Positions 1 through 8,991 of a DNA stretch of 64,000 nucleotides are shown one piece after another (positions within the stretch are counted from its first letter, which is position 1; the number at the start of each line of letters is the position of its first letter). The position numbers and the translations under genes are program-made. A model generated the notes under the pieces. The model made no database searches, had not been told where the DNA came from, and was given only the letters and a program-made list of their open reading frames with translations. Origin of the DNA: an uncultured Alphaproteobacteria bacterium (lineage in GTDB: Bacteria > Pseudomonadota > Alphaproteobacteria > HIMB59 > GCA-002718135); contig CACNNQ010000001.1 of the NCBI GenBank assembly GCA_902621855.1, positions 1 to 64,000 of the forward strand, written 5' to 3'.

Positions 1-350
1 CAAATAGAATTAAAAAAAAACAGAAAAATCAATTAGAAATAGTTTATAACAACTTATATAAAGCCGTCAAAAATCAAGACACAGAAAGTATAATTAAATA
101 CGATCTCGAATTCCATAAAACAATATTGTATTCAACTGAAAATCCAATACTTTTATCGTTGAACTCACTAATTAATCATATTTTAAAATATAATTTTGAA
201 TTAAATCAAATGCAAAAAGATGCTTATGAAGTATGGAAAATAGCTCTCCCTCTGCATAATAAGTTAAAAAATCAAATAATTTCTCATAAAGCAAAACAGG
301 CAAGAAGAACAATGTATGCTATTATCAACAATACTAACAAAATATCGTAA
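1..350 (+). CDS. GntR-family regulator, FCD domain (5' truncated)
   Basis: The reading frame is open from base 3 to the stop at 350, so this is the C-terminal part of a longer gene whose N-terminal helix-turn-helix lies outside the window. The visible residues look like an FCD ligand-binding domain: a D-x-x-FH segment (DLEFHKTIL, about bases 102-128), then helices ending in a histidine (ISHKAKQARR) at the usual place for a metal or ligand contact. FCD regulators commonly respond to sugar acids. It sits directly upstream of, and codirectional with, a sugar-acid operon, and a matching operator follows it at 381-391. It is probably the local regulator. The family call is fairly secure; the ligand is unknown. 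Confidence 0.75.
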   Translation, partial: NRIKKKQKNQLEIVYNNLYKAVKNQDTESIIKYDLEFHKTILYSTENPILLSLNSLINHILKYNFELNQMQKDAYEVWKIALPLHNKLKNQIISHKAKQARRTMYAIINNTNKIS

Positions 351-380
351 AATTTAAATCAATATTTAAATATATTTCAA

Positions 381-391
381 TTGTCAGACAA
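381..391. promoter_or_regulatory. Candidate FCD/GntR operator upstream of operon 1
   Basis: TTGTCAGACAA is a perfect 5-1-5 palindrome and fits the FadR-subfamily half-site pattern TnGTnnnACnA. It lies between the FCD regulator and the binding-protein gene, 44 bases before the ATG at 436. A near-identical site, TTGTCATACAA, lies upstream of operon 2. Confidence 0.65.
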
Positions 392-435
392 AATAAAATA
401 GAATACCCTAAAATTATTATAATTTGGAGGAATGT

Positions 436-1833
436 ATGAAAAAAAATAAATTAAGTCATTTGCCGCCGATTAAAAAACTAAATTTAACTCGAAGGCATTT
501 TGTTAAAGCTACATCTGCATTAGTTGGAGCAGGTATGCTAAGCTCATATGGTCTGCCATTGTATGCTGCGCAAAACGTAGAAGAAATGATGGCAATGTAT
601 AAAAGTGCAAACATGGACTGGGAATCACAAAAAGGAAGTAAAATTGTTTTATCTGGTTTAGAACATCCATGGATGCAATCAATTGAACCATTGTTACCTC
701 ATTTTACTAAGCTTACAGGAATAGATGTACAAGTTCAAAAACAAAGTGAATCTGAATACGTTGCTGAGGTTCCAGTTAAACTTGGAGCTGGAAATCCAAC
801 ACCAGATGTTTATATGGTTTGGTCTTATGGTCAAGCTGCTGATGCAGGATGGTTGGAGTCATTAGACCAACATTTTGATAATCCAAATCTTTTTGATAAA
901 AACTGGTACGATCTGAACGATATTTTTTCTAGTGCTCGATCCTTTCCTATTTGGAACGATGGAGAGTCTTATGTAATGTCCATTACAGCTGAAGCTCAGA
1001 CAATGTTTGCAAATCAAAATATGCTTGATGCAATAGGAGCAAATGTTCCAATGACATTTGATGAGTTACTTGAAACTGGAAAAAAATTAAAAAATGATGA
1101 TCATGCTGGGGTTGCTATGCGTTCCAAAGCGGATGGAAGCGCTGGTACTTGGCCATGTGGAGGTTTTGTTTTCTCAAATGGTGGAGTGGTAATGGATAAT
1201 GGTGTATGCGTTCTTGACAGTGCTGAGGCAATAGAAGCAGTGCAATATTATGGACAAATACTTAATGAAGCAGGACCATTAGGAGTTGGTAATTATCATT
1301 GGTATGAGTGTTTAAATGATTATATGCAGGAGGTTGTTGCAATAGGAATGGACTCCAGTAACTTTGCAACTGATATTGAAAATCCTGAAAAAAGTAATGC
1401 AGCTGGCCATACTACTTATGGAGCTATGGTTAGTGGACCTGGAAAGCAAGCTAAGCCAAATATGTGGCACTGGATGGCGGGTATTAATTCTAAATCTCAA
1501 AATAAAGCTGCAGCCTTCTTGTTTTTAACATGGGCAAATAGTAAACCTACTTGTTTAATGAGTTCAGCTTTAGGTTTAGCAACTACTAGAACATCCGCAT
1601 GGGAGTCAGATGGTTTTAAATCAGCTTTTGGCACTCAAGCAGCAACAGCTGCATTAACTAATCTTCAAAATGCTGATGGAAAAATCATGAAAGATTGTTG
1701 GTTCCATCCTCAAGGTGGTGAAATACTAACTCCATGGGGCATTGCTATCAATGAAGTTGTCACTGGAACAAAAACTGCTGATAAAGCAATGAAAGATGCA
1801 ACTCAAAAAATAAATAAAGCATTAGGCGTTTAA
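436..1833 (+). CDS. Sugar ABC transporter substrate-binding protein (family 1), Tat signal
   Basis: This periplasmic binding protein captures a sugar or sugar acid for the two permeases that follow. The ATG at 436 is preferred over a TTG at 424 because GGAGG (426-430) sits at normal spacing before it. The N-terminus has a twin-arginine motif, TRRHFVKA (residues about 18-25), a hydrophobic stretch and an A-x-A-like cleavage region near residue 45, so export in folded form by Tat is likely. The 465-residue length is normal for family 1 binding proteins. The downstream KDGal pathway genes suggest galactose, galactonate or a related compound; the substrate cannot be read from sequence alone. Confidence 0.9.
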   Translation: MKKNKLSHLPPIKKLNLTRRHFVKATSALVGAGMLSSYGLPLYAAQNVEEMMAMYKSANMDWESQKGSKIVLSGLEHPWMQSIEPLLPHFTKLTGIDVQVQKQSESEYVAEVPVKLGAGNPTPDVYMVWSYGQAADAGWLESLDQHFDNPNLFDKNWYDLNDIFSSARSFPIWNDGESYVMSITAEAQTMFANQNMLDAIGANVPMTFDELLETGKKLKNDDHAGVAMRSKADGSAGTWPCGGFVFSNGGVVMDNGVCVLDSAEAIEAVQYYGQILNEAGPLGVGNYHWYECLNDYMQEVVAIGMDSSNFATDIENPEKSNAAGHTTYGAMVSGPGKQAKPNMWHWMAGINSKSQNKAAAFLFLTWANSKPTCLMSSALGLATTRTSAWESDGFKSAFGTQAATAALTNLQNADGKIMKDCWFHPQGGEILTPWGIAINEVVTGTKTADKAMKDATQKINKALGV

Positions 1834-1844
1834 ATTTAAATATT

Positions 1845-1874
1845 AAACACCCTTTTTTTAAAGGGTGTTTTTTT
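1845..1874 (+). terminator. Intercistronic hairpin between binding protein and permease (operon 1)
   Basis: An 11-bp perfect stem pairs 1845-1855 (AAACACCCTTT) with 1860-1870 (AAAGGGTGTTT) around a TTTT loop, and Ts continue to 1874, one base before the permease ATG at 1875. It has the form of an intrinsic terminator or attenuator. Its 3' arm also holds the only SD-like sequence (AAGGG, 1861-1865) for the permease. It probably lowers permease expression relative to the binding protein. Confidence 0.75.
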
Positions 1875-2771
1875 ATGAATAGTTTTAAAAAGCAAAGAAC
1901 TAAATTTATAGTACTTATGTTAATGCCTGCTACAATTTTGTTAGTAGGCCTAACTTTATTTCCTTTTATAGTTAGTCTAATACTTAGTTTTACAGATTAT
2001 TCTTTACTAAGACCTGGTCAAACAAAATTTATTTTTCTTGATAACTATATCGAACTAATGACAACAGATGAGTTTTGGATAGCCCTTAGAGTTACTGTAG
2101 TTTTCACAGTTTTAGCCGTACTTTTGCAAGTTATTATTGGAGTTTTTATAGCAAATTTATTACACCAAGAAACTCATAATATTTCTTTTTTAAGGACAAT
2201 ATATTTATTACCTTTAGCAATTACTCCAATTGCAGCAACATTTACATTTCGATTAATGTTTAACCCATCTCTTGGAGTATTTAATTATTTTATGAAGTCA
2301 CTCGGTTTTCCTCCACAAGCATGGTTAGCATCACCTTCAACAGCATTATTTTCTTTAATAGTTGTTGATACATGGCAATGGACACCATTCATATTATTAA
2401 TATGTCTTGGAGGATTGGCATCTTTACCAAATGAGCCATTTGAAGCAGCAAAAGTTGATGGAGCTTCAAATTGGCAAATATTTACAAAAATAACTATACC
2501 AATGCTTTATCCATTTATCGGTTTAGCTTTGTTATTTAGATCTATCGATGCATTTAAAACATTTGATATCATTTATGTTCTTACTTCTGGAGGTCCAGGT
2601 ATTTTAACTAGAACACTTAACCTTTATGCTTTCAAGCATGGAATAGAATTCCTATCTATGGGTTATGCAGGCTCAATTGCTATCATAATGTTAATAATCA
2701 CAATAGTAGTTGCACAAATATTTCTTCGAAAAAATAATTTGTTAAAACCTAAAGATACTTTTAAAAGATGA
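1875..2771 (+). CDS. Sugar ABC transporter permease (MalF/UgpA type)
   Basis: This inner-membrane permease has 298 residues and about six hydrophobic segments. The cytoplasmic EAA loop is clear (EAAKVDGASNWQIF, about residues 193-206, followed by ITIPML); this is where an ABC ATPase docks. It pairs with the next gene, which it overlaps by four bases (ATGA). The ATG lies directly after the U-tract of the intercistronic hairpin. No cognate ATP-binding gene is present in the operon. Confidence 0.92.
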   Translation: MNSFKKQRTKFIVLMLMPATILLVGLTLFPFIVSLILSFTDYSLLRPGQTKFIFLDNYIELMTTDEFWIALRVTVVFTVLAVLLQVIIGVFIANLLHQETHNISFLRTIYLLPLAITPIAATFTFRLMFNPSLGVFNYFMKSLGFPPQAWLASPSTALFSLIVVDTWQWTPFILLICLGGLASLPNEPFEAAKVDGASNWQIFTKITIPMLYPFIGLALLFRSIDAFKTFDIIYVLTSGGPGILTRTLNLYAFKHGIEFLSMGYAGSIAIIMLIITIVVAQIFLRKNNLLKPKDTFKR

Positions 2772-3574
2772 ATAAGTTAACAAGAAGAATTATTTTATAC
2801 GCATTTGCAATATGGAGTTTTTTTCCCTTATATTGGCTGTTAAATACAAGTTTTAAAACTTCAAAAGATGCTCTAGCAAGGCCGCCAACATTTATATTCA
2901 AACCAATACTTGATAATTATTTAGATGTGATTAGCAATAATGAGGTTTGGAATTATTTTGTTGATAGTTTGATAGTTGCCATGGGTACTACTTTTTTTGG
3001 ATTATTAATTGGTATCCCTGCAGCGTATATTCTTGCTAGATTTAATTTTAAAGGAAACGCGGATTATGGATTTTGGATATTATCAACAAGAATGACTCCG
3101 CCTATAGCTATGTTAATTCCCTTCTTCATCATGTATTTAAAATTAGGTATTTTGGATACACATATTGGATTAATAATAGCTCATGTTGGTTTAAATCTTT
3201 CCATTATAGTATGGTTGATGAGAGGGTTTTACGAAGAAATACCAATGGAGATTGAAGAAGCCTCCTATGTTGATGGAAGCAGTTATTTTCAAACTTTTTA
3301 CAAGATAGCACTACCATTATCTTTACCAGGAATTTCTGCTGTTGGAATAATTACTTTTCTATTTTCATGGAATGAATTTCTATTTGCACTTGTGCTTGGA
3401 GATAGTGTTGTCAGAACATCACCTGTGGGTTTATATGGATTTGTAGGGTATCAAAAGATATATTGGGGGCAGTTATCAGCTTCAGCATCATTACTTTTAA
3501 TTCCAGTATTGTTTTTTGTTTTTTTATTTCAAAAACCCCTTATTAAAGGACTAACATTAGGATCTTTTAAATAG
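2768..3574 (+). CDS. Sugar ABC transporter permease (MalG/UgpE type)
   Basis: This is the second half of the membrane channel: 268 residues with an N-terminal hydrophobic segment, further membrane segments and an EAA loop (EEASYVDGSSYFQTF, then KIALPLS). The ATG overlaps the stop of the preceding permease, implying translational coupling and a 1:1 ratio. The next gene, an SDR dehydrogenase, begins one base after the stop, so transport and catabolism share one transcript. The ATPase must come from elsewhere in the genome. Confidence 0.92.
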   Translation: MNKLTRRIILYAFAIWSFFPLYWLLNTSFKTSKDALARPPTFIFKPILDNYLDVISNNEVWNYFVDSLIVAMGTTFFGLLIGIPAAYILARFNFKGNADYGFWILSTRMTPPIAMLIPFFIMYLKLGILDTHIGLIIAHVGLNLSIIVWLMRGFYEEIPMEIEEASYVDGSSYFQTFYKIALPLSLPGISAVGIITFLFSWNEFLFALVLGDSVVRTSPVGLYGFVGYQKIYWGQLSASASLLLIPVLFFVFLFQKPLIKGLTLGSFK

Positions 3575-3575
3575 A

Positions 3576-4313
3576 ATGAATAAAATAGACTTGAATAACA
3601 GAACTGCAGTTGTGACAGGTGGAGTGCAAGGTTTCGGTTTAGCTGTAGTAGAAAGGTTCATTGACTCAGGCGCTAAGGTTGTAATTTGGGATAGAGATCA
3701 GAAATTACTGGATGATTTAAATATAGATAATACTATAAAAATTAATATAGATATTTCAAATTTCGATAATGTTTCATCTGGTTTCAAATTAACTTTAGAA
3801 AGAGTAGATAAAGTTGATATACTAGTTAATAATGCAGGTATCGCAGGACCTACTGTTAAATCATGGGAATATCCCAATGATGATTGGCAAAAAATAATGG
3901 ATATAAATTTAACAGGTACGTTTAATTGCTGTAAAGTCATTGTTCCTCATATGATAAAAAATAACTATGGAAGAATAATCAATGTAGCATCTATTGCTGG
4001 TAAGGAAGGTAATCCGAATGCAATGCCTTATAGTGCATCAAAAGCTGGTGTAATAGCTTTAACTAAATCATTAGGTAAAGAATTAGCAGATAAAAATATA
4101 GCTGTTAATTGTATAACTCCAGCTGCTGCAAAAACGAGAATATTTGATCAAATTAGCCAGGAGCATATAGATTATATGCTTTCTAAAATTCCAAGAAATA
4201 GATTTGTTTTAGTTGATGAGTTAGCTTCTATGGTTTCTTGGATGGCTTCAGAAGAAAATTCATATACAACTGGATCTGCATTTGATCTAAGTGGTGGAAG
4301 AGCAAGTTTTTAA
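3576..4313 (+). CDS. SDR-family dehydrogenase, probable sugar dehydrogenase
   Basis: This 245-residue classical short-chain dehydrogenase has the cofactor motif TGGVQGFG (14-21), NNAG (85-88) and the catalytic set S139, Y152, K156 (YSASK). It lies between the permeases and a sugar-acid dehydratase and is followed by KDGal kinase and KDPGal aldolase genes. By context it is the best candidate for the first oxidation, such as galactose to galactonolactone with NAD(P). No lactonase is present in the operon. SDR specificity is not readable from sequence, so the substrate is an inference. Confidence 0.85.
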   Translation: MNKIDLNNRTAVVTGGVQGFGLAVVERFIDSGAKVVIWDRDQKLLDDLNIDNTIKINIDISNFDNVSSGFKLTLERVDKVDILVNNAGIAGPTVKSWEYPNDDWQKIMDINLTGTFNCCKVIVPHMIKNNYGRIINVASIAGKEGNPNAMPYSASKAGVIALTKSLGKELADKNIAVNCITPAAAKTRIFDQISQEHIDYMLSKIPRNRFVLVDELASMVSWMASEENSYTTGSAFDLSGGRASF

Positions 4314-4316
4314 TTT

Positions 4317-6050
4317 ATGAGCAAAAAAAATAAATTTAGATCATCTGAATGGTACAATTCTAAAACTCACAGAAGAGACACATTTGTTCATAGAGGATGG
4401 ATGAGAAATCAAGGTCACCCCAATCATCTTTTTGATGGAAGGCCAGTTATAGGAATTTGTAATACCTGGTCTGAACTTACACCATGTAATGGACATTTTA
4501 GGGAAATTGCTGAGTCTGTAAAAAAAGGTGTATTTGAAGCTGGGGGATTTCCATTAGAATTCCCTGTATTTTCTGCTAGTGAATCAAACTTAAGACCAAC
4601 AGCGATGCTTTTCAGAAATCTAGCAAGTATGGATGTAGAGGAAGCAATTAGAGGTAATCCTATCGATGGTGTCGTTTTACTAATGGGATGTGATAAGACT
4701 ACACCATCTTTACTTATGGGAGCAGGAAGTGTTGACTTACCGACTATAGGTATTTCAGGAGGGCCAATGTTGAATGGACATCATAGAGGAGAAACAATTG
4801 GTTCTGGAACAGGAGTATGGAAATTGGACGCTGATTTAAACGCAGGAATTATATCAGAAGATGATTTTATCGACGCTGAAATTTCTATGAGTCGTTCAAA
4901 AGGTAATTGCATGACTATGGGCACTGCATCTACAATGGGTAGTATGGTAGAAGCCTTGGGAATATCATTACCTGGAAATGCAGCTATTCCAGCTGTTGAT
5001 GCAAGAAGATATTCTTTATCATACATGTCTGGAAAAAGAATAGTTGAAATGGTCAAAGAAAATTTAACATTCTCAAAAATAGTAACTAAAAAATCTTTTG
5101 AAAATGCTATAAAAGTTAATGGTGCTATAGGAGGATCAACAAACGCAGTTATACATCTTGCAGCTGTAGCGGGAAGATTGGAAATAGATCTTAACTTAAA
5201 TGACTGGGAAAGATGTGGAAAAAACATACCAACAATTGTTAACTTACAACCATCAGGAAAATATTTAATGGAAGATTTTTATTATGCAGGCGGTGTACCT
5301 TATGTAATAAAACAATTACTTGAAAGAAAACTTTTAAATGAAAATGAAATGACAGTTAATGGAAAAACAATTTTAGAAAATAATAAAGATGCTAAGTGTT
5401 GGAATACTGACGTCATTAAAGATTTCAATGAGCCGCTTATATCTGATGGGGGAATTAAAATACTTAAAGGAAATATTGCTCCAAATGGTGCAATTATAAA
5501 ACCATCTGCAGCTTCAGAGCACCTTATGAAACACAAAGGTAAGGCAGTTGTTTTTGAGTCAGTTGAAGAATTACATGATAAAATTGATGACCCAAATCTT
5601 GATGTTGATGAAAACTCTATATTAGTCTTAAAAAATTGTGGTCCTAAGGGTTATCCTGGTATGGCTGAGGTTGGAAATATGAGGCTACCTCAAAAAGTTT
5701 TAAAAAAGGGTATAAGAGATATGATTAGAGTATCCGACGCTAGAATGAGTGGTACAGCATTTGGCACTGTTATTCTCCACACGTCTCCAGAAGCTGCTGT
5801 AAAGGGACCATTAGCAGCGGTTCAAAGTGGAGATATGATTGAAGTAGATGTTTATAAAGGTATTATGAATCTTTTAGTAGATCAGAAAATTATTGATGAA
5901 AGATTAAAGAATTATAATCCTATACTTCCAGAAATCAAAGGGGGCTATCAAAAAATGTATGTCGATCATGTTATGCAAGCTGATAAAGGCGCTGATCTTG
6001 ATTTTCTTGTTGGTAAAAGAGGAGCAGAAGTAAAAAGACATAGCCACTAA
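4317..6050 (+). CDS. IlvD/Edd-family sugar-acid dehydratase (arabinonate/galactonate type)
   Basis: This 577-residue Fe-S dehydratase removes water from an aldonic acid to give a 2-keto-3-deoxy acid. The N-terminus (RSSEWYNS, HRGWMRNQGHP, FDGRPVIGI) and internal segments (NTWSELTPCNGH, GCDKTTPSLLMGA, GNCMTMGTASTM) closely match the L-arabinonate dehydratase group rather than branched-chain IlvD. The cysteines in TPCNGH, MGCDKT and KGNCMT are the conserved cluster positions. The kinase and aldolase just downstream point to KDGal as product, so D-galactonate is a likely substrate. L-arabinonate and D-fuconate are alternatives. Confidence 0.9.
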   Translation: MSKKNKFRSSEWYNSKTHRRDTFVHRGWMRNQGHPNHLFDGRPVIGICNTWSELTPCNGHFREIAESVKKGVFEAGGFPLEFPVFSASESNLRPTAMLFRNLASMDVEEAIRGNPIDGVVLLMGCDKTTPSLLMGAGSVDLPTIGISGGPMLNGHHRGETIGSGTGVWKLDADLNAGIISEDDFIDAEISMSRSKGNCMTMGTASTMGSMVEALGISLPGNAAIPAVDARRYSLSYMSGKRIVEMVKENLTFSKIVTKKSFENAIKVNGAIGGSTNAVIHLAAVAGRLEIDLNLNDWERCGKNIPTIVNLQPSGKYLMEDFYYAGGVPYVIKQLLERKLLNENEMTVNGKTILENNKDAKCWNTDVIKDFNEPLISDGGIKILKGNIAPNGAIIKPSAASEHLMKHKGKAVVFESVEELHDKIDDPNLDVDENSILVLKNCGPKGYPGMAEVGNMRLPQKVLKKGIRDMIRVSDARMSGTAFGTVILHTSPEAAVKGPLAAVQSGDMIEVDVYKGIMNLLVDQKIIDERLKNYNPILPEIKGGYQKMYVDHVMQADKGADLDFLVGKRGAEVKRHSH

Positions 6051-6055
6051 AACAA

Positions 6056-6967
6056 ATGGAAAAGTTCAATCAAAATACTAACATTATTTTAGTAGATTGG
6101 GGTACAACAAATTTAAGAGCATATTTATTTAGTATAAAAAAAAATAAAGCTATAAAATTTTATAATTCCGACGAAGGAATTACTAAATTAAGATTAAAAA
6201 ATGATTATCTTGAAATTTTGGAAAAAATTTTAATAAATTTTAAAGTAAATTTAAATATTCCAATTTTTTTAGCTGGTATGGTGGGTAGTAAAAATGGTTT
6301 AGTTGAAATACCTTATAGAACAACCCCAGCTTCAAAAAAAAATATAGGTCAAAATATTATTTCTAAAAAAATGAAAAATATGAAATTATTTTTCATACCA
6401 GGTCTTTCTTACCATAAGAAAAAATTTTTTGATGTTATAAGAGGTGAAGAAACAATAGCCATAGGGGCAATGAAAATTAAAAAAGATAAAAATTTTTTTA
6501 TTTGTTGCCCAGGCACTCACTCAAAGTGGATAAAAATTAAAAACAATAAAATTATATTATTTGAAACCTATCTTACAGGTGACTTATTTTCTTCTATCTC
6601 TAATAATACTATTTTATCTAAATCTATGAGTAAATCAGGAAAATTTTCTAAAAAGTACTTCTTATTTGCCTTAAAGGCTATTAAGGAAAGTTCGTTATCC
6701 TATATGTTATTTAAAGTCCGAACAATGAATTTATTTAATCAATCAAACCAAATTGAAAGTGAATCGTATTTATCAGGATTAATCATAGGTGAAGAAATAA
6801 AAAATGTTTCAAAAAAAATAAATAAAAATAAAGTATATTTAATTTCTGAAGGTAAATTGTTGAAATTTTATTTGCTTGCTTTTAATTTTTTTAAAATAGA
6901 ATATAAAATTTTAGATTACAAAAAAGCATTCATTTCAGGGGCTAAAGAGTTATATGAACAACTTTAA
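6056..6967 (+). CDS. dgoK: 2-dehydro-3-deoxygalactonokinase
   Basis: This protein phosphorylates 2-keto-3-deoxygalactonate to KDPGal using ATP. The N-terminal phosphate-binding motif DWGTTNLRAYLF (about residues 14-25) is diagnostic of the DgoK branch of the ASKHA fold, and GMVGSKNG, a GEET segment and CCPGTHSKW are typical of the family. The 303-residue length is normal. It starts five bases after the dehydratase stop and overlaps the aldolase by 14 bases, so the three catabolic steps are coupled. The gene is more A-rich than its neighbours, with many lysine and asparagine codons. Confidence 0.9.
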   Translation: MEKFNQNTNIILVDWGTTNLRAYLFSIKKNKAIKFYNSDEGITKLRLKNDYLEILEKILINFKVNLNIPIFLAGMVGSKNGLVEIPYRTTPASKKNIGQNIISKKMKNMKLFFIPGLSYHKKKFFDVIRGEETIAIGAMKIKKDKNFFICCPGTHSKWIKIKNNKIILFETYLTGDLFSSISNNTILSKSMSKSGKFSKKYFLFALKAIKESSLSYMLFKVRTMNLFNQSNQIESESYLSGLIIGEEIKNVSKKINKNKVYLISEGKLLKFYLLAFNFFKIEYKILDYKKAFISGAKELYEQL

Positions 6968-7574
6968 AAAATTTAAAGAATATTTATTAATCAAAAAAAT
7001 TATAGTTATACTTAGGGGTATTTCTGTAAATAATTTCGAGGATTATATTAATCTTTTAATAAAATATAAACTTAATATTGTTGAAGTTACTTTAAATACT
7101 CCACACGCTCATGAAATTATAAAATCTTTAAATACTAAATATCCTGAAATTTATCTAGGTGCTGGTACAGTTACTGAGAGTGAGCAAGTTAAAAAACTTT
7201 CAAAACTAGGAGTTAGGTTTATAGTTTCTCCAAATTGTGATGAAAAAGTTATTAAAGAAAGTTTAGACAATAATTTAGTTCCAATACCAGGTGTTTTTAC
7301 AATAACTGAAGTTTTCAATGCAATTAAATATGGTGCTAAAATTCTTAAATTATTTCCAGCTGATGATAGAGGCTTGAGTTTAATCAAAAACTATAAAGCA
7401 GTTATTCCTAATGATATTTCTTTCTTACCAACTGGTGGAATAAATCATGAAAACATAAATAGTTATCTCAAAATAGCGATTGGAGTTGGTCTTGGAAGCT
7501 CATTATATAAAGAAAACATCAAAATTCAAGATTTTGAAAACAATTTAAAAAAATTCGCACAATTGCTAAATTAG
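6954..7574 (+). CDS. dgoA: KDPG/KDPGal aldolase
   Basis: This class I aldolase cleaves 2-keto-3-deoxy-6-phosphogalactonate to pyruvate and glyceraldehyde 3-phosphate. It has 206 residues, the usual length of the Eda/DgoA fold. The active-site glutamate is in VEVTLNTP and the Schiff-base lysine in LKLFPA; GAGTVTE and PTGGIN complete the phosphate site. The DgoK partner makes KDPGal more likely than KDPG. It is the last gene of operon 1, ending two bases from the stop of the opposing FAD oxidase gene. Confidence 0.9.
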   Translation: MNNFKKFKEYLLIKKIIVILRGISVNNFEDYINLLIKYKLNIVEVTLNTPHAHEIIKSLNTKYPEIYLGAGTVTESEQVKKLSKLGVRFIVSPNCDEKVIKESLDNNLVPIPGVFTITEVFNAIKYGAKILKLFPADDRGLSLIKNYKAVIPNDISFLPTGGINHENINSYLKIAIGVGLGSSLYKENIKIQDFENNLKKFAQLLN

Positions 7575-7576
7575 AT

Positions 7577-8947
7577 TTAATCAAAAATTTTTCCTGGATT
7601 CATAATATTATTTGGGTCTAAAGTTTTTTTAATTGATTTCATTAATGGTATATTTTCTGGATGTTGTTTTATAAGATATTCCTTCTTATGCATTCCAATA
7701 CCATGTTCACCTGTAATCGTACCATCTAAACTCAAACATTTATCTACAAGTTTATTACTAAATTTTCTTATTATTTCATAATCATCTTTTTTATTTGGGT
7801 CGTACATTATTGTAGTATGAAAGTTACCATCTCCAACATGGCCAACCATAGGTGCTTTAAGTCCATATTTTTGAATTTCATTTTCTGCAAATTTTATACA
7901 TTCTACTAAGTTAGAAATCGGTACACATATGTCTGTAGTATAAACTCGAATGTTATTTTTTTGAGATTTTACAGAATAGTAAACTTCATGTCGGGCTTTC
8001 CATAGTTTGTTCCTGTCTTCAGTAGTTCTTGCCCACTTAAATTTATTTCCCCCATTATTTTCAGAAATTTGTTCTACTAATCCAATATGTTCTTTATTTG
8101 AAACTTCACTTCCATGAAATTCAAAAAATAATGTTGGTTTTATTTCCAAGTTTTTAAGATCAGAATATTTAATACTAATATCCATTTGATCTTTATTTAA
8201 CATCTCTATTCTAGCAATAGGAACTCCATATTGTATAATTTCCTGTGATGTTAAAACAGCTGACTCCAAATCAGGAAATTGACATACAGCACTCATTATA
8301 CTCTCTGGAATAGGCGATAAACGTAAACAGATTTCAGTTATAATTCCAAGGGTCCCCTCTGATCCAACAAATAAATTTGTTAAATTATAACCAGCTGAAG
8401 ATTTTTTTGTTCTTGTTCCAGTTTGAATAATTTTTCCAGATGCAAGAACTACTGTAAGTCCTGTAACAACTGTTTTCATAGTTCCGTATTTAACAGCCAT
8501 AGTTCCTGAAGCAGATGTTGCAGTCATTCCTCCAAGTGATGCATTTGCTCCTGGATCAATTGGAAAAAAAACTCCTTTATCTTTTAAGGTTTCATTTAAT
8601 TTTTCTCTAGTCACAAAAGCTTGAACACGACAATCAAAGTCACTCTCGTTTATTTCTAAAATATTATCCATTTTTTCTAAAGATAATGAAATGCCATCAC
8701 TATTGCCAAGAACGTTTCCTTCAAGGGATGTAGCAGTACCAAATGGTACGATAGGTGTTTTATATTTGTCACAAATTTTGACTATTTCAGAAATTTCCTT
8801 ATTAGATTCAGGGAAGACAACACACTGGGGCAACACAGGATCGTATATATCTTCACCTCTTGAGTAATTTGTTCTTACTGACTCTGAAAAGGAACATTTG
8901 ACACCAAGTAAATTTTCAAGTTCTTTTTGCAATGATACGTTTTTCAT
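7577..8947 (-). CDS. FAD-linked oxidase, GlcD/D-lactate dehydrogenase (cytochrome) type
   Basis: This 456-residue flavoprotein has an N-terminal PCMH-type FAD domain (PFGTATSLEGN, DPGANASLGGM, SAGYNLTNLFVGSEGTLG) and a C-terminal oxidase domain with the metal-binding HVGDGNFH and the terminal GEHGIGMHKK motif. Relatives oxidise D-lactate, glycolate or other D-2-hydroxy acids and pass electrons to cytochrome c or quinone. No partner Fe-S subunit (GlcF) is adjacent, which favours the single-chain Dld type. It is divergent from the Ldh_2 gene, with 44 bases between start codons, and may share a 2-hydroxy-acid role with it. Confidence 0.88.
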   Translation of the reverse strand: MKNVSLQKELENLLGVKCSFSESVRTNYSRGEDIYDPVLPQCVVFPESNKEISEIVKICDKYKTPIVPFGTATSLEGNVLGNSDGISLSLEKMDNILEINESDFDCRVQAFVTREKLNETLKDKGVFFPIDPGANASLGGMTATSASGTMAVKYGTMKTVVTGLTVVLASGKIIQTGTRTKKSSAGYNLTNLFVGSEGTLGIITEICLRLSPIPESIMSAVCQFPDLESAVLTSQEIIQYGVPIARIEMLNKDQMDISIKYSDLKNLEIKPTLFFEFHGSEVSNKEHIGLVEQISENNGGNKFKWARTTEDRNKLWKARHEVYYSVKSQKNNIRVYTTDICVPISNLVECIKFAENEIQKYGLKAPMVGHVGDGNFHTTIMYDPNKKDDYEIIRKFSNKLVDKCLSLDGTITGEHGIGMHKKEYLIKQHPENIPLMKSIKKTLDPNNIMNPGKIFD

Positions 8948-8991
8948 GTAATATTATTAATATACCAAAATTAAGTAAAATAATATTCATA

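Noticed and set aside
4781-5536. Two minus-strand frames of 148 and 78 codons opposite the dehydratase gene
   Set aside because: They lie wholly inside a strongly conserved gene on the other strand, show no family motif and are antisense shadows of it.
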